This document shows positions 23,994 through 33,031 of a stretch of 64,000 nucleotides of DNA, one piece after another. This stretch comes from Burkholderia sp. MS389 (lineage in GTDB: Bacteria > Pseudomonadota > Gammaproteobacteria > Burkholderiales > Burkholderiaceae). The position numbers were made by a program, and so were the translations under genes. Where the stretch lies: NCBI RefSeq assembly GCF_016899425.1, contig NZ_CP045995.1, forward strand, positions 1,922,001 through 1,986,000, written 5' to 3'. The notes under the pieces are model-generated. The model worked only from the letters and a program-made list of their open reading frames with translations. It did not search any database and was not told the DNA's origin. Each line of letters starts with the position of its first letter. Position 1 is the stretch's first letter.

Positions 23994-25355
23994 TTGCCTA
24001 CCCGCCACGGAGTCGACCTCATCCGCGCCCGCGCGCTGTTCGATCGCGAGCGCCGCGCGTTCACCGAAGCCATGCCGGTCTCCCGCGCACTCTCCGCGGA
24101 AGCGTCCGAGCACTTGCTGTTCGGCGTGCCGTTGCACTGGATGCAGGACTGGTCGACCCCGTTCTCGCTATACGTGAAGGAAGCACGCGGCGCGACGTTC
24201 ATCGACGTCGACGATCATCGCTACGTCGACTTCTGCCTCGGCGATACGGGCGCGATGTTCGGCCATGCGCCCGAACCGGTCGCCCGCGCGCTCGTCGAGC
24301 AGGCCACGCGCGGCTATACGACGATGCTGCCGAGCGAGGACGCCGCCTGGGTGTCGCGCGAACTCGCGCGCCGCTTCCAGCTGCCGGTCTGGCAATTCGC
24401 GCTGAGCGCGAGCGACGCGAACCGCTTCGTGCTGCGCTGGGCGCGCGCGGCCACCGGCCGCAACACGATCGTCGTGTTCAACGGCTGCTATCACGGTACC
24501 GTCGACGACGTGTTCGTCGATCTCGTCGACGGCCGCCCGGTGCAGCGCGACAGTCTGCTCGGGCAGTCGTACGACCTGCTCGCGAACACGCGCGTCGTCG
24601 AATTCAACGATCTGGACGCGCTCGAAGCGGCGCTGAAGGACGGCGACGTCGCGTGCGTGCTCGCCGAGCCCGCGATGACGAACATCGGTATGGTGCTGCC
24701 CGACCCCGGCTTCTGGGAGGCCGCGCGCGAACTGACGCGCCGCCACGGCACGTTGCTGGTGATCGACGAGACGCACACGATCAGCAGCGGGCCCGGCGGC
24801 TACGCGGTCGCGCACGGCCTCGAACCGGACATGCTGGTGGTCGGCAAGCCGATCGCGGGCGGCGTGCCGTGCGCGGTGTACGGCTTCAGCGCCGAATTCG
24901 CGGAACGCGCGAAAGCGGCGAAGCTGAATGCGCCGCCCGGCCATTCGGGGATCGGCACGACGCTCACCGCGAACATGCTCGCGATGCATGCGATGCGCGC
25001 GACGCTTGCCGAAGTCGCGACCGACGCCGCGTATGCGTACATGTTCGCACTCGCCGCACGGCTCGCGGCTGGGCTCGACCAGGCGATCGCAAAACGCCGG
25101 CTGCCGTGGTGCGTGACGCGCATCGGCGCGCGCACCGAGTTTCAGTTCGCGCCCGTGCCGCCGCGCAACGGCACGCTGGCCGGCGCGCAACTCGACAGCG
25201 AACTCGAGCACATCGTGCACCTGTACCTGCTGAATCGCGGCGTGCTGATCACGCCGTTCCACAACATGATGCTCGTGTGCCCGCAAACGACGGCCGACGA
25301 TGTCGATACGCTCGTCGCACAGTTCGATGCGTGCCTGGGTGAACTGGCCGGTTGA
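23994..25355 (+). CDS. class III (PLP-dependent) aminotransferase
   Basis: Fold-type I pyridoxal-phosphate enzyme of the aminotransferase class III / glutamate-1-semialdehyde aminomutase group, 453 aa. Conserved parts: NGCYHGTVDD, the PLP Asp in LLVIDETHT (about 260), and catalytic Lys in VVGKPIAGGVP (about 284). The usual SGTEA-type phosphate loop is replaced by SASDANRF. The start is a TTG with a perfect AGGAG (23983-23987) six bases upstream; the first ATG lies 26 codons in. The donor and acceptor are unknown. It converges with the M20/DpaL operon, whose amino-acid theme it may share. Confidence 0.92.
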   Translation: MPTRHGVDLIRARALFDRERRAFTEAMPVSRALSAEASEHLLFGVPLHWMQDWSTPFSLYVKEARGATFIDVDDHRYVDFCLGDTGAMFGHAPEPVARALVEQATRGYTTMLPSEDAAWVSRELARRFQLPVWQFALSASDANRFVLRWARAATGRNTIVVFNGCYHGTVDDVFVDLVDGRPVQRDSLLGQSYDLLANTRVVEFNDLDALEAALKDGDVACVLAEPAMTNIGMVLPDPGFWEAARELTRRHGTLLVIDETHTISSGPGGYAVAHGLEPDMLVVGKPIAGGVPCAVYGFSAEFAERAKAAKLNAPPGHSGIGTTLTANMLAMHAMRATLAEVATDAAYAYMFALAARLAAGLDQAIAKRRLPWCVTRIGARTEFQFAPVPPRNGTLAGAQLDSELEHIVHLYLLNRGVLITPFHNMMLVCPQTTADDVDTLVAQFDACLGELAG

Positions 25356-25478
25356 TCGAATGCGACGACGGACGATCCTCGACGCGCCGGCAAACCGGTG
25401 CGCTCGAGCATCGATGCGTCGTCAATGACGAAGGTACGCCGCACGCGCGGCGAACCGAATACGCAGCGACCGCCTCCG

Positions 25479-26687
25479 CTACACCGCCTTCAACGCGCGT
25501 CGCGCCACTTCCGCGAAATAGCGCGCGCCGGTCGGCAAGATCTCGTCGTTGAAATCGTACGTCGCGTTGTGCAGCGGCACGCCGCCCTGCCCGGCCACTT
25601 CGCCGTTGCCGATGAACACGAAATTGCCCGGCACCGCCTGCAGGAACGCGCCGAAATCCTCCGAGATCATCATCGGCTGCACGTCGGCGTTCACCGCATC
25701 GGCGCCCGCGACGTGCGCGGCGGCCTGCGCGGCCGTGTCGACCCATTCCGGCGAATTCACCGTCGGCGCGAACTCGTGCGTGTACTCGAACGTGCAGGCC
25801 GCACCGTGCGTACGGCAGATCCCTTCGCTGATCTCGCGCATCCGCGCCTCCAGCAGCGCCTGCACGTCGCGCGAATAGCTGCGCGTGTCGCCCTTGATCG
25901 TCACCGTCGACGGCAGCACGTTGCGCAGCCCGTCGGTGATGAATTCCGTGCACGAGATCACCGCCTGCTGGCCCGGGTCGAGATTGCGCGACACGATCGT
26001 CTGCAGCGCGAGCACGATCTGCGCGCCGATCACGATCGGATCGATGCCCATGTGCGGCCGCGCCGCATGCGTGCCGCGCCCGTCGATCCGGATCACGAAA
26101 TTGTCTTCGCTCGCCATGATGCCGCCCGCACGCGTCGCGAACGTGCCCGCGCGCATGCCGGGCATGTTGTGCGCACCGAAGATCGCGTCGACCGGAAAGC
26201 GCTCGAACAGCCCGTCGGCCATCATCGCCTTCGCGCCGCGGCCGTGCTCTTCCGCCGGCTGGAAAATGAAGCGCACCGTGCCGTCGAAATCCTTGCGCTC
26301 GGCCAGCAGTTGCGCGGCGCCGAGCACCATCGACATGTGGCCGTCGTGCCCGCACGCATGCATCTTGCCGGGCGTGCGCGACACGTGTTCGCGGCCCGGC
26401 GCGTGCTCGACGATGTTCAGCGCGTCCATGTCCGCGCGAATGCCGATCGTGCGCTGGCCCGTGCCGACCGTCAGGTTCGCGACGAGCCCCGTGCCGCCGA
26501 TGCCGCGATGCACGTCGAGCCCGAGCGTCGTCAGGATCCGCGCGACGTAGTCCGACGTGTTCACCTCTTCGAATCCGGTTTCCGGGTGCTGGTGCAGATA
26601 CCTGCGCCAGGTCTTCAGTCGGCCCTGCAGCGTGCTTTCTGCCGTTGCGTCGATTGCATCCATTGCGTTCGCCTCGTCGGTGGTCAT
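25479..26687 (-). CDS. M20 family metallo-amidohydrolase (hippurate-hydrolase-like)
   Basis: Dinuclear zinc amidohydrolase/carboxypeptidase of the M20D (HipO/AbgB/IAA-amino acid hydrolase) group, 402 aa. Visible motifs: RADMDAL, CGHDGHMSM, the catalytic EEHGRGAKAM, GAHNMPGM and the dimerisation domain with GTHAARPHMGIDP. It probably removes an N-acyl group from an amino acid. Its ATG follows the diaminopropionate ammonia-lyase stop by 5 bases, so the two enzymes are almost certainly made together. Escherichia coli shows a similar pairing of dpaL (ygeX) with an M20 gene (ygeY). Confidence 0.93.
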   Translation of the reverse strand: MTTDEANAMDAIDATAESTLQGRLKTWRRYLHQHPETGFEEVNTSDYVARILTTLGLDVHRGIGGTGLVANLTVGTGQRTIGIRADMDALNIVEHAPGREHVSRTPGKMHACGHDGHMSMVLGAAQLLAERKDFDGTVRFIFQPAEEHGRGAKAMMADGLFERFPVDAIFGAHNMPGMRAGTFATRAGGIMASEDNFVIRIDGRGTHAARPHMGIDPIVIGAQIVLALQTIVSRNLDPGQQAVISCTEFITDGLRNVLPSTVTIKGDTRSYSRDVQALLEARMREISEGICRTHGAACTFEYTHEFAPTVNSPEWVDTAAQAAAHVAGADAVNADVQPMMISEDFGAFLQAVPGNFVFIGNGEVAGQGGVPLHNATYDFNDEILPTGARYFAEVARRALKAV

Positions 26688-26692
26688 GTCGT

Positions 26693-27925
26693 TCAGGCCG
26701 CCACCGCCGCGCGGCTCAGCCAGTCGCGCTGGCGCGCGAGCACCGTATCGGCCGTCTCGCCGACGCAGTTCCGGTACACGGACGGCGCGGTCGCCCCTTC
26801 CGTGTTGATCGCCAGCACGCGCGCGTTCGCGTCGAGCCCGACCTGCCGCGCGCGCGCCGGGTCGCGCATCAACACGGCCAGCCCCGCCACACCGGCCGCG
26901 CCCGATTCGCCGGCGACGAGCGGCACGTCGCGTTCGCTGCCGGCCGCGAGGCCACGCATCGCCTGCACCGCATCCGCGTCGTCGATCAGCATGAAGTGGT
27001 CGATGCACATCTCGAGAAAATCCCATGCGAGCGGCGACGCCTCGCCGCACGCGAGCCCGGCCATCACCGAATCGACGCTGCCGCTCGCCTTCGTCGCGCG
27101 GCCGGCCAGCGCGCTCTGGTACAGGCAGTCGGCCTGGCGCGGCTCGACGACGACAAAGCGCGGCCGCTGCACGCCGTCACGCTCCCACAGGTAACTCGCG
27201 ACGCCCGCGGCGAGGCCGCCCACGCCGCCTTGCAGGAACACGTGCGTGAACGGCCGGCCGTCTTCCTCCGCGGCCTGCGCGGCCGCTTCGGCGGCGATCA
27301 CGCCGTAGCCCTGCATCACGTCGCGCGGAATCGCTTCGTAGCCGTCGTACGACGTATCCGACACGACGTACCAGCCGTTCGCCTGCGCGAGCTGCGCCGC
27401 GCAGACGACCGATTCGTCATAGTTCCCCGCGATGCGCACGATCCGCGCGCCGTACGCGGAGATCGCGCGTTCGCGCTCGGCGTCGACGTGCGCGTGCAGC
27501 ACGATCACGCAGCCGCAGCCGATCGCACGCGCGGCGGCAGCCAGCGCGCGGCCGTGATTGCCGTCGGTCGCGCTGATCACCGTCAGGTCGGCCAGTGCCG
27601 ACGCGTAGCGGCCGGTGACGAGCCCTTGCGGATCGAGTGCCTGCGTGCGGCGCAGCCGCTTCACGAGCCGCACCAGCGCGATCGGCGCGCCGAGTGCCTT
27701 GAAGCTGCCGAGCGGCGAACGGCACGACTCGTCCTTCACGCTGACGCTCGCGACGCCGAGCCGCGCGGCGAGATCGGGCAGCGCGCGCAGCGGCGTGCGT
27801 GCATTGCCGACGAGCGGCCAGTGCGCGAGCCATGCGCCGCTTTCGTCGGCCGACGCGATGTTCATCACGCGGCGCAGCGCGTTCGGGTAGGCGGTGCGCG
27901 ACGCGCGCGGGTTGGCGATCAGCAT
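26693..27925 (-). CDS. dpaL: diaminopropionate ammonia-lyase
   Basis: PLP-dependent lyase that converts 2,3-diaminopropionate to pyruvate and two ammonia, 410 aa. The PLP lysine is Lys76 in SPLGSFKALG, and Asp121 in SATDGNHGRAL corresponds to the second catalytic residue of the family. The glycine-rich phosphate loop is QGGVGGLAAG. The order Lrp regulator (divergent), dpaL, M20 hydrolase suggests induction by an amino acid. A CGGAG sequence lies upstream of the ATG. Related serine/threonine dehydratases differ in the flanking motifs, so the assignment is firm. Confidence 0.93.
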   Translation of the reverse strand: MLIANPRASRTAYPNALRRVMNIASADESGAWLAHWPLVGNARTPLRALPDLAARLGVASVSVKDESCRSPLGSFKALGAPIALVRLVKRLRRTQALDPQGLVTGRYASALADLTVISATDGNHGRALAAAARAIGCGCVIVLHAHVDAERERAISAYGARIVRIAGNYDESVVCAAQLAQANGWYVVSDTSYDGYEAIPRDVMQGYGVIAAEAAAQAAEEDGRPFTHVFLQGGVGGLAAGVASYLWERDGVQRPRFVVVEPRQADCLYQSALAGRATKASGSVDSVMAGLACGEASPLAWDFLEMCIDHFMLIDDADAVQAMRGLAAGSERDVPLVAGESGAAGVAGLAVLMRDPARARQVGLDANARVLAINTEGATAPSVYRNCVGETADTVLARQRDWLSRAAVAA

Positions 27926-28101
27926 GGCGAAAGGCTCCGGAGCGGGACCGCTGGGGGTCCGTCGGGTGAGTCGGATCGGGCAGCGCGGGTTGCGCGCGCC
28001 GTCGGTTTGAAAAATAATATTGCGCGGTCGGGTGAATGAAATCGCCAAATCGACCGCCCGGACGCAAAAATTTCTCATTCTTCGAGGTTGCACGCGCCAT
28101 C
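27926..28101. promoter_or_regulatory. divergent promoter region between dpaL and the Lrp-type regulator
   Basis: Contains two AT-rich patches (GAAAAATAATATTGC near 28010 and GCAAAAATTTCTC near 28063) in otherwise GC-rich DNA, as expected for Lrp/AsnC sites. TATTAT on the minus strand (28019-28014) could be the dpaL -10. No exact operator can be assigned. Confidence 0.45.
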
Positions 28102-28578
28102 ATGACGATCCCTCTCGATGCGTTCGATCGCAAGCTGCTGATGGAAGTCCAGCGCGACGCGCAGACGCCGCAGGCCGAGCTCGGCGCGCGCGTCAACCTG
28201 TCGACCGCTGCCGTGAACCGACGGCTGCGGCGTCTCGCGGAAGCGGGCGTGATCGAGCGTTATACGGCCATCGTCGCGCCGGACAAGGTCGATCATCCGC
28301 TGACGATCGTCGTGAACGTCGAGGTCGAGAGCGAGCAGATCGACCAGCTCGACGCGATGAAACGCGCGTTCGAGCGCTGCCCGCAGATCCAGCAGTGCTA
28401 CTACGTGACGGGAGAATGGGATTTCGTGCTGATCCTCGCGGTGCGCAACATGGATCAGTACAACGCGCTCACGCGCGAGCTGTTCTTCGCGAACAACAAC
28501 GTGAAGCGGTTCAAGACGCTGGTCAGCATGAGCCGCGTGAAGGTCGGGCTCGACGTGCCGGTCGACGCCGGCGAGTGA
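28102..28578 (+). CDS. Lrp/AsnC family transcriptional regulator
   Basis: 158-aa feast/famine regulator: an N-terminal AsnC-type helix-turn-helix (about 5-60; LDAFDRKLLMEVQRDAQTPQAELGARVNLSTAAVNRRLRRL in part) and a C-terminal RAM ligand-binding domain (about 75-145). ATG at 28102 gives the usual family length; an upstream in-frame ATG at 28036 would add 22 residues. It is divergent from dpaL and the M20 gene, which it probably activates in response to an amino acid. Confidence 0.93.
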   Translation: MTIPLDAFDRKLLMEVQRDAQTPQAELGARVNLSTAAVNRRLRRLAEAGVIERYTAIVAPDKVDHPLTIVVNVEVESEQIDQLDAMKRAFERCPQIQQCYYVTGEWDFVLILAVRNMDQYNALTRELFFANNNVKRFKTLVSMSRVKVGLDVPVDAGE

Positions 28579-28589
28579 ATGCGGCGATG

Positions 28590-28625
28590 AAGCGGCCGGC
28601 GCGTGACAGCGTGCGCCGGCCGCTT
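28590..28625. terminator. bidirectional hairpin between the lrp-type gene and the esterase gene
   Basis: Perfect 13-base arms AAGCGGCCGGCGC and GCGCCGGCCGCTT around a 10-base loop, in the 63-base gap of two convergent genes. Confidence 0.7.
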
Positions 28626-28641
28626 CCCATCGACGGCTACG

Positions 28642-30378
28642 TCAGCGACAACTGAAGCTCGCCGCCGAGTTCAAGTCGCCCGAACCGTTGTAGCGCGCAA
28701 CCTGCGGATACGGGCACAGCGGCCGCGTACGCCCCGCGCCCCACGACGCGGGCACGTCCGCGTTCGGCACCGCGTTCGTCGTGTCGCGCGCAGCAGCCAC
28801 GACCGCCGCGGGCGCCTGCCCCTGTTCGACCCACGCGACGAGCGGCGTCAGCATGTCGAACTGGTCGGCGGCCGGCCCGCCGGAGCAGTGGTTCATCCCC
28901 GGCACCGGATAGAAGCGTGCGAAGCTCGACGCATCGCCTCCGTTCGCCTGCGCGACCTGCGCGTACCAGTCGCGCGTGTCGTTGAACGAGAACACCGGGT
29001 CGCCCGTGCCGTGATAGACGAGCAGCTTCGCGCCGCGCGACTTCAGCGCGGCGAGGTTCGTCTCGTCGGGCGGCGTCATGAACGACCATGACGATTGCGT
29101 ATAAGTGCCGTTCGTCGCGAAGATTGCCGGCGCATCGTGGTCCATGTCGAAGCCGAGCGCGAAGCCGGCGAGGTTCGCGAGCACCGCGGCGGTTTTCGGC
29201 GGCGTCATGAACGTGAACGCCATCGCGGCCGGGTCGAGCATGATCGAGTTCGACTGCTTCCATGCAGCCCAGCCAGGGCCCGACAGGCCCGGATCGTACG
29301 GAAAGCTCGCGTACAGCGCCGTGCCCGCGCTGTTGCGCGCCCCGGCGAACACGTTCTCCAGCGCGGTTTTCTGCGCAGGCGTCAGGCACGACCCGGTGCG
29401 CGTGCCATTCGCGCAGGTGGGAACATCGGCATCGACGCTGAAGTGCGCCTGGCACGCGGCGACGTCCTGCACCATCCCGTCGGCCGCGCCGTCGAGCGCG
29501 TCGCATTTTTCGAGAATCTTCGCGCCGACGAACTGGCGTTCCGCATCGTTGAAACCGCTGCGGATATCCGGCAACCCGTTCGTTCCCGTGGCCGATGCGA
29601 TCTTCGCGAACTGCTGCGCGCCGTACATCTCGCCGATCGCCGCCTTCGGCAGATGGAAGCCCGGATCGCCCGCGATGATGCCGTCGTAGTCGGCCGGATT
29701 GCGCACCGCCGTGACCATCGCGTGACGGCCGCCGTTCGAGCAGCCGCCGAAATAGCTGCGATCGGGCGCCTTGCCGTACGCGAGCCGGATCACCTGCTTC
29801 GCCATCGGCGTCAGCGCGTCGACGGCGCCGTAGCCGTAGTCGATCCGCGCCTGCGGATCGAGGCCGAACAGCGGATTCTGCGCGGCGCTGTGCCCGGAAT
29901 CCGAGCTGATCACCGCGAAACCCTGGTTCAGCGCGTTGGTCAGCGGCCCGCCGCCGCCGATCTCGCCGGTCGCGGTCACGACGTTGCCGTCGAGCCCGCC
30001 GTTCGCCTGGTAAAAGAAGCGGCCGTTCCATGCTTTCGGCAAGCGCATCTCGAAGCCGATCGCATAGGTCTTGCCGTCCACCGCGCTCACGCGCTCGTTC
30101 ATTTTCCCGGCGATCACGCAGTGCTCGGCGACCGGCTTGCCGGCCACCGTCAGCGCGCCGGCCGCCGCGGTCGTCACCGACGTGAACGACGTGTTCGCAT
30201 ACGCGAGCTTCGCGGCGAGCGCGTCGCAGGTCTGCGCCATCGCGGCCGGCGTCGCGGCGCTCAGGTGTGTGGGCGGCGCGCTGATCGAATCGTCGCCGCC
30301 GCAACCGGCGAGCAGGGCGGCGGCGGACAGCGGCGCAATACAGAGGAATGCAGATTTCCTGTTCAAGATAACTCCCAT
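28642..30378 (-). CDS. tannase/feruloyl esterase family lipoprotein
   Basis: Serine esterase of the tannase/feruloyl esterase family, about 578 aa, exported as a lipoprotein (lipobox LLAGC, Cys26). The family CS-D-HC signature is complete: Cys213-Ser214 (GGCSNGGRHAM), the Asp in YHGTGDPVFS and His-Cys in GMNHCSGG, where the two cysteines form a disulfide. It likely frees ferulate or related phenolic acids from esters at the cell surface or periplasm; MHETase belongs to the same family. The ATG at 30378 was chosen over a GTG at 30390. It is the last gene of an MFS-porin-esterase operon, next to the ferulate catabolic genes. Confidence 0.92.
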   Translation of the reverse strand: MGVILNRKSAFLCIAPLSAAALLAGCGGDDSISAPPTHLSAATPAAMAQTCDALAAKLAYANTSFTSVTTAAAGALTVAGKPVAEHCVIAGKMNERVSAVDGKTYAIGFEMRLPKAWNGRFFYQANGGLDGNVVTATGEIGGGGPLTNALNQGFAVISSDSGHSAAQNPLFGLDPQARIDYGYGAVDALTPMAKQVIRLAYGKAPDRSYFGGCSNGGRHAMVTAVRNPADYDGIIAGDPGFHLPKAAIGEMYGAQQFAKIASATGTNGLPDIRSGFNDAERQFVGAKILEKCDALDGAADGMVQDVAACQAHFSVDADVPTCANGTRTGSCLTPAQKTALENVFAGARNSAGTALYASFPYDPGLSGPGWAAWKQSNSIMLDPAAMAFTFMTPPKTAAVLANLAGFALGFDMDHDAPAIFATNGTYTQSSWSFMTPPDETNLAALKSRGAKLLVYHGTGDPVFSFNDTRDWYAQVAQANGGDASSFARFYPVPGMNHCSGGPAADQFDMLTPLVAWVEQGQAPAAVVAAARDTTNAVPNADVPASWGAGRTRPLCPYPQVARYNGSGDLNSAASFSCR

Positions 30379-30399
30379 TCGGTTCGTCACGCCGCTGAA

Positions 30400-31548
30400 T
30401 CAGAACATGTGCCGCACGCCGACCATCGCGCCGAGCTGCCCCATCCCTGCGCCGGGCGTCGTGCCGGGCCCGCCGCCGCTGACCGAGTAGCGCGCGTGCG
30501 CGCTGTTCCACAGATACGACGATTGCGCATAGACGGCCGTGCGCTTGGTCAGCAGATAAGTCGCGCGCAGCGTGGCCATCGTCGCGCGCGTGTCGTGCGC
30601 GCTGTTGACGATCCGGTAGCCTTCGCCGTCGACGATGAAATCGGGCTTCACCGCATACGACGCGCCGACGAAGAACAGGTCCGAATGCGCGCCGGGCGCG
30701 GCCGGCGAACCGGTCGACACGCGCCGCCCGATCCAGCCCGCGCCGATCTTCGCGCCGGCCGCCTGCGCATACGCGCTCACGTGCGTACGCGCATCCTTGC
30801 CGCCGCTGCTCGTGAACGGGACGGGCGCCACGCCGTCGAAGAAGTTGGCGGCCGCGCCGGTGCCGCCGCGCTGTTCCTCGTACGATGCCGCCGCACCGAA
30901 GTACGCGCTGTCGTACTTGAGCATCACCGACCAGTTGCGGCACTGCACTGCGTCGCCCGGCACCTGCCCCGCGCACGTGCCCTGCCCCGGCGAGTTGCCG
31001 GTGCCCGCGCCGTCGCGGCCGAACGAATACGCGGCGCCGAACGTCACGCCGCGATACGCGCCGACGTAGGTCACCGCGTTGTCGGCGCGGCCGTTCGGCA
31101 CGTACGCGTCGAACGAGCCGAGCCCGTAGATGTCGGGGCCGATGATGTCCGCGCCCTGCAGCGCGAGATAGGTCATCGTGTACTGACGGCCGAACGCGAG
31201 CGTACCGAAGCCGCTCTTCAGCCCGACGAAGGCCTGGCGCCCGAACAGCCGGCCGCCCTGGCCGAGATCGCCGCCGCGTACGTTGAAGCCGCTTTCGAGC
31301 GTGAACACCGCCTGGTAGCCGCCGCCGAGATCCTCGGTGCCGCGCAGCCCCCAGCGCGACGGCAGCTCGCCCGTCACGCCCGGCATCCGCACGACGTGGT
31401 CGCCGGCCGCGTTCGCGTGCGACACGAACTCGACGCCCGTGTCGATGATCCCGTACAGCGTCACGCTCGACTGCGCGTGCGCGCCCGGCGCGGCAAGCGC
31501 GCAGCATGCGCCGGCGGCCAGCAGGCCGTTCCTTGTCTTCATCTTCAT
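30400..31548 (-). CDS. outer-membrane porin (Gram-negative OmpC-like, Burkholderiales type)
   Basis: Trimeric general-porin family protein, 382 aa. Signal peptide ends AHA (about residue 25), then the classic QSSVTLYGIIDTGVEF start, RWGLRGTEDLGGGYQAVFTLESGF, GRQAFVGLKSGFGTLAFGRQY and the C-terminal Phe (RHMF) needed for outer-membrane assembly. It lies between the MFS transporter gene (66 bases upstream) and the esterase gene (21 bases downstream), so it probably gives aromatic acids access to the periplasm. Confidence 0.95.
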   Translation of the reverse strand: MKMKTRNGLLAAGACCALAAPGAHAQSSVTLYGIIDTGVEFVSHANAAGDHVVRMPGVTGELPSRWGLRGTEDLGGGYQAVFTLESGFNVRGGDLGQGGRLFGRQAFVGLKSGFGTLAFGRQYTMTYLALQGADIIGPDIYGLGSFDAYVPNGRADNAVTYVGAYRGVTFGAAYSFGRDGAGTGNSPGQGTCAGQVPGDAVQCRNWSVMLKYDSAYFGAAASYEEQRGGTGAAANFFDGVAPVPFTSSGGKDARTHVSAYAQAAGAKIGAGWIGRRVSTGSPAAPGAHSDLFFVGASYAVKPDFIVDGEGYRIVNSAHDTRATMATLRATYLLTKRTAVYAQSSYLWNSAHARYSVSGGGPGTTPGAGMGQLGAMVGVRHMF

Positions 31549-31614
31549 TTCGTTGCGTCTCCAGACCGTGTTGAATTGCGCGCTCTGACGGCGCGCCTTG
31601 AAAAAAACGAAACG

Positions 31615-32820
31615 TCAGTCGTCGGCTTGCGGGCGACGAATCAGCACGAATGCAGCGAAGGCCGCGACGAGCGTGACGGGGATGCTCGCGCCGATCACGA
31701 CCGGCGCGCTGCGGCCCGCGGCCAGCAGCGTCGCGGCCGCGAGCGGCCCGACGACGGAGCCGAGCCGGCCGACGGCCACCGCCGCGCCGACGCCGGTGCC
31801 GCGCATCGCGGTCGGGTAGTAGATCGCCGCGAGCGCATACAGCACCGACTGCCCGCCGACGACGAACATCCCCGCCGCGAACGCGGCCGCCGCGAGCGAC
31901 GCGAAACCGGGCGCGGCCGCGAGCGCGGCGAGCGACAGCACGATCCCGACATACATGCCGCCGACCACGCGCGACGCGCGCATCCGGTCGAGCGCCGCGC
32001 CGATGCCGAGCGCGCCGAGCCCCGCGCCGACGTTGAACGCGATCTGCACGAGGCCGACGTGTGCGCGATCGAGCCCGCGCGAAGCCATCAGCGACGGCAG
32101 CCAGTTCAGCAGGAAGTAGAGGACGATCAGCGTGCAGAAGTAGCTGACCCACAGCGCGACCGTCGACGTCGTGCGGCCGTCGCCGAACAGCGTCTTCCCG
32201 ACGCTCGTGCGTGATGCCTGCGTGCCCGCGACGTCGAGATACGCGCGCGATTCCGGCAGGCACCACACGAGCAGCGGCACGAGCAGCAGCGGGCCCACGC
32301 CGCCGACGTAGAAAATGTGCCGCCATTCGGTGTCGCCCGCGAGCAGCACGCCGATCACCGACGCGATCACGCCGCCGAACGGGATCCCGCAGTACATCGT
32401 CGCGACCGCGCTGCTGCGCGAGCGCGGCTCGACCGCTTCGGACGACAGCGCGATCAGGTTCGGCATCGCGCCGCCGAGGCCGATGCCGGTCAGCACGCGC
32501 ACGACGACGAGCATCGCGAACGTCGATACCTGCGCCGTCGCGATCGACAGCAGCCCGAACAGCACGACCGATGCGATCAGCACACGCTTGCGGCCGATCC
32601 GGTCGGCGAGCCGCCCGCCGAGCATCGCGCCCGGCAGCAGCCCGAAGGTGCCCGCGCTGAACGCGATGCCCATCTGCGACACGGACAGCCCGAATTCGCG
32701 CGCCATGCGCGGCGCGGCGACACCGACCGACTGCAGGTCGAGCCCTTCGAGGAGAGCGATCGCGAAACACAGCGCGAGCGTGGTCGCGACCGTGGATTTT
32801 TCGGCAACGTAAGTGTTCAT
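31615..32820 (-). CDS. MFS transporter, aromatic acid:H+ symporter (AAHS) family
   Basis: 12-helix inner-membrane carrier, 401 aa. The AAHS signature near the first helix (ALLEGLDLQSVGVAAPRM) and the MFS loop motif GGRLADRIGRKRVL (about 67-80) are seen. Relatives carry 4-hydroxybenzoate, 3-hydroxyphenylpropionate (MhpT) or hydroxycinnamates. Position at the head of the MFS-porin-esterase operon, and a promoter with the same operator as the ferulate operon, point to hydroxycinnamate uptake. Confidence 0.93.
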   Translation of the reverse strand: MNTYVAEKSTVATTLALCFAIALLEGLDLQSVGVAAPRMAREFGLSVSQMGIAFSAGTFGLLPGAMLGGRLADRIGRKRVLIASVVLFGLLSIATAQVSTFAMLVVVRVLTGIGLGGAMPNLIALSSEAVEPRSRSSAVATMYCGIPFGGVIASVIGVLLAGDTEWRHIFYVGGVGPLLLVPLLVWCLPESRAYLDVAGTQASRTSVGKTLFGDGRTTSTVALWVSYFCTLIVLYFLLNWLPSLMASRGLDRAHVGLVQIAFNVGAGLGALGIGAALDRMRASRVVGGMYVGIVLSLAALAAAPGFASLAAAAFAAGMFVVGGQSVLYALAAIYYPTAMRGTGVGAAVAVGRLGSVVGPLAAATLLAAGRSAPVVIGASIPVTLVAAFAAFVLIRRPQADD

Positions 32821-32908
32821 GTCTCCATTCCCATGTCTTTGTAGTCGGTCGGCCCTGCAACGGCCGCCGCGCGCCGCCGCCGGCCAGTGGCGGTTCGGCG
32901 CGCGAGGT

Positions 32909-32938
32909 GTCGTATGAACGGCCGCCTTTATCAGGCAA
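32909..32938 (-). promoter_or_regulatory. probable promoter of the MFS-porin-esterase operon
   Basis: On the minus strand: TTGCCT (32938-32933), an 18-base spacer and TACGAC (32914-32909). The -35 lies inside the MarR-type operator. Confidence 0.5.
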
Positions 32939-32945
32939 CCTGATT
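32929..32945. promoter_or_regulatory. MarR-type operator copy 2 (ATCAGG-CAA-CCTGAT)
   Basis: Inverted repeat with 6-base arms and a 3-base centre, 110 bases upstream of the MFS gene. It has the same arms and spacing as the site at 37361-37381 before the hydratase-lyase gene. Confidence 0.75.
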
Positions 32946-33031
32946 CACTGGCCGAAAAAATGCCTGCCGGTGTCGTGGCCGGCCGGTCGTTGTGCGTGCT
33001 GCTTACCGCTGCAACTGCCCGTGCGTGCTGC

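Noticed and set aside
28637..32938. A 1433-codon open frame on the minus strand across the esterase, porin and MFS genes
   Set aside because: It is out of frame with three well-recognised proteins, is Arg-rich, and shows no domain. GC-rich codon bias keeps such shadow frames open.
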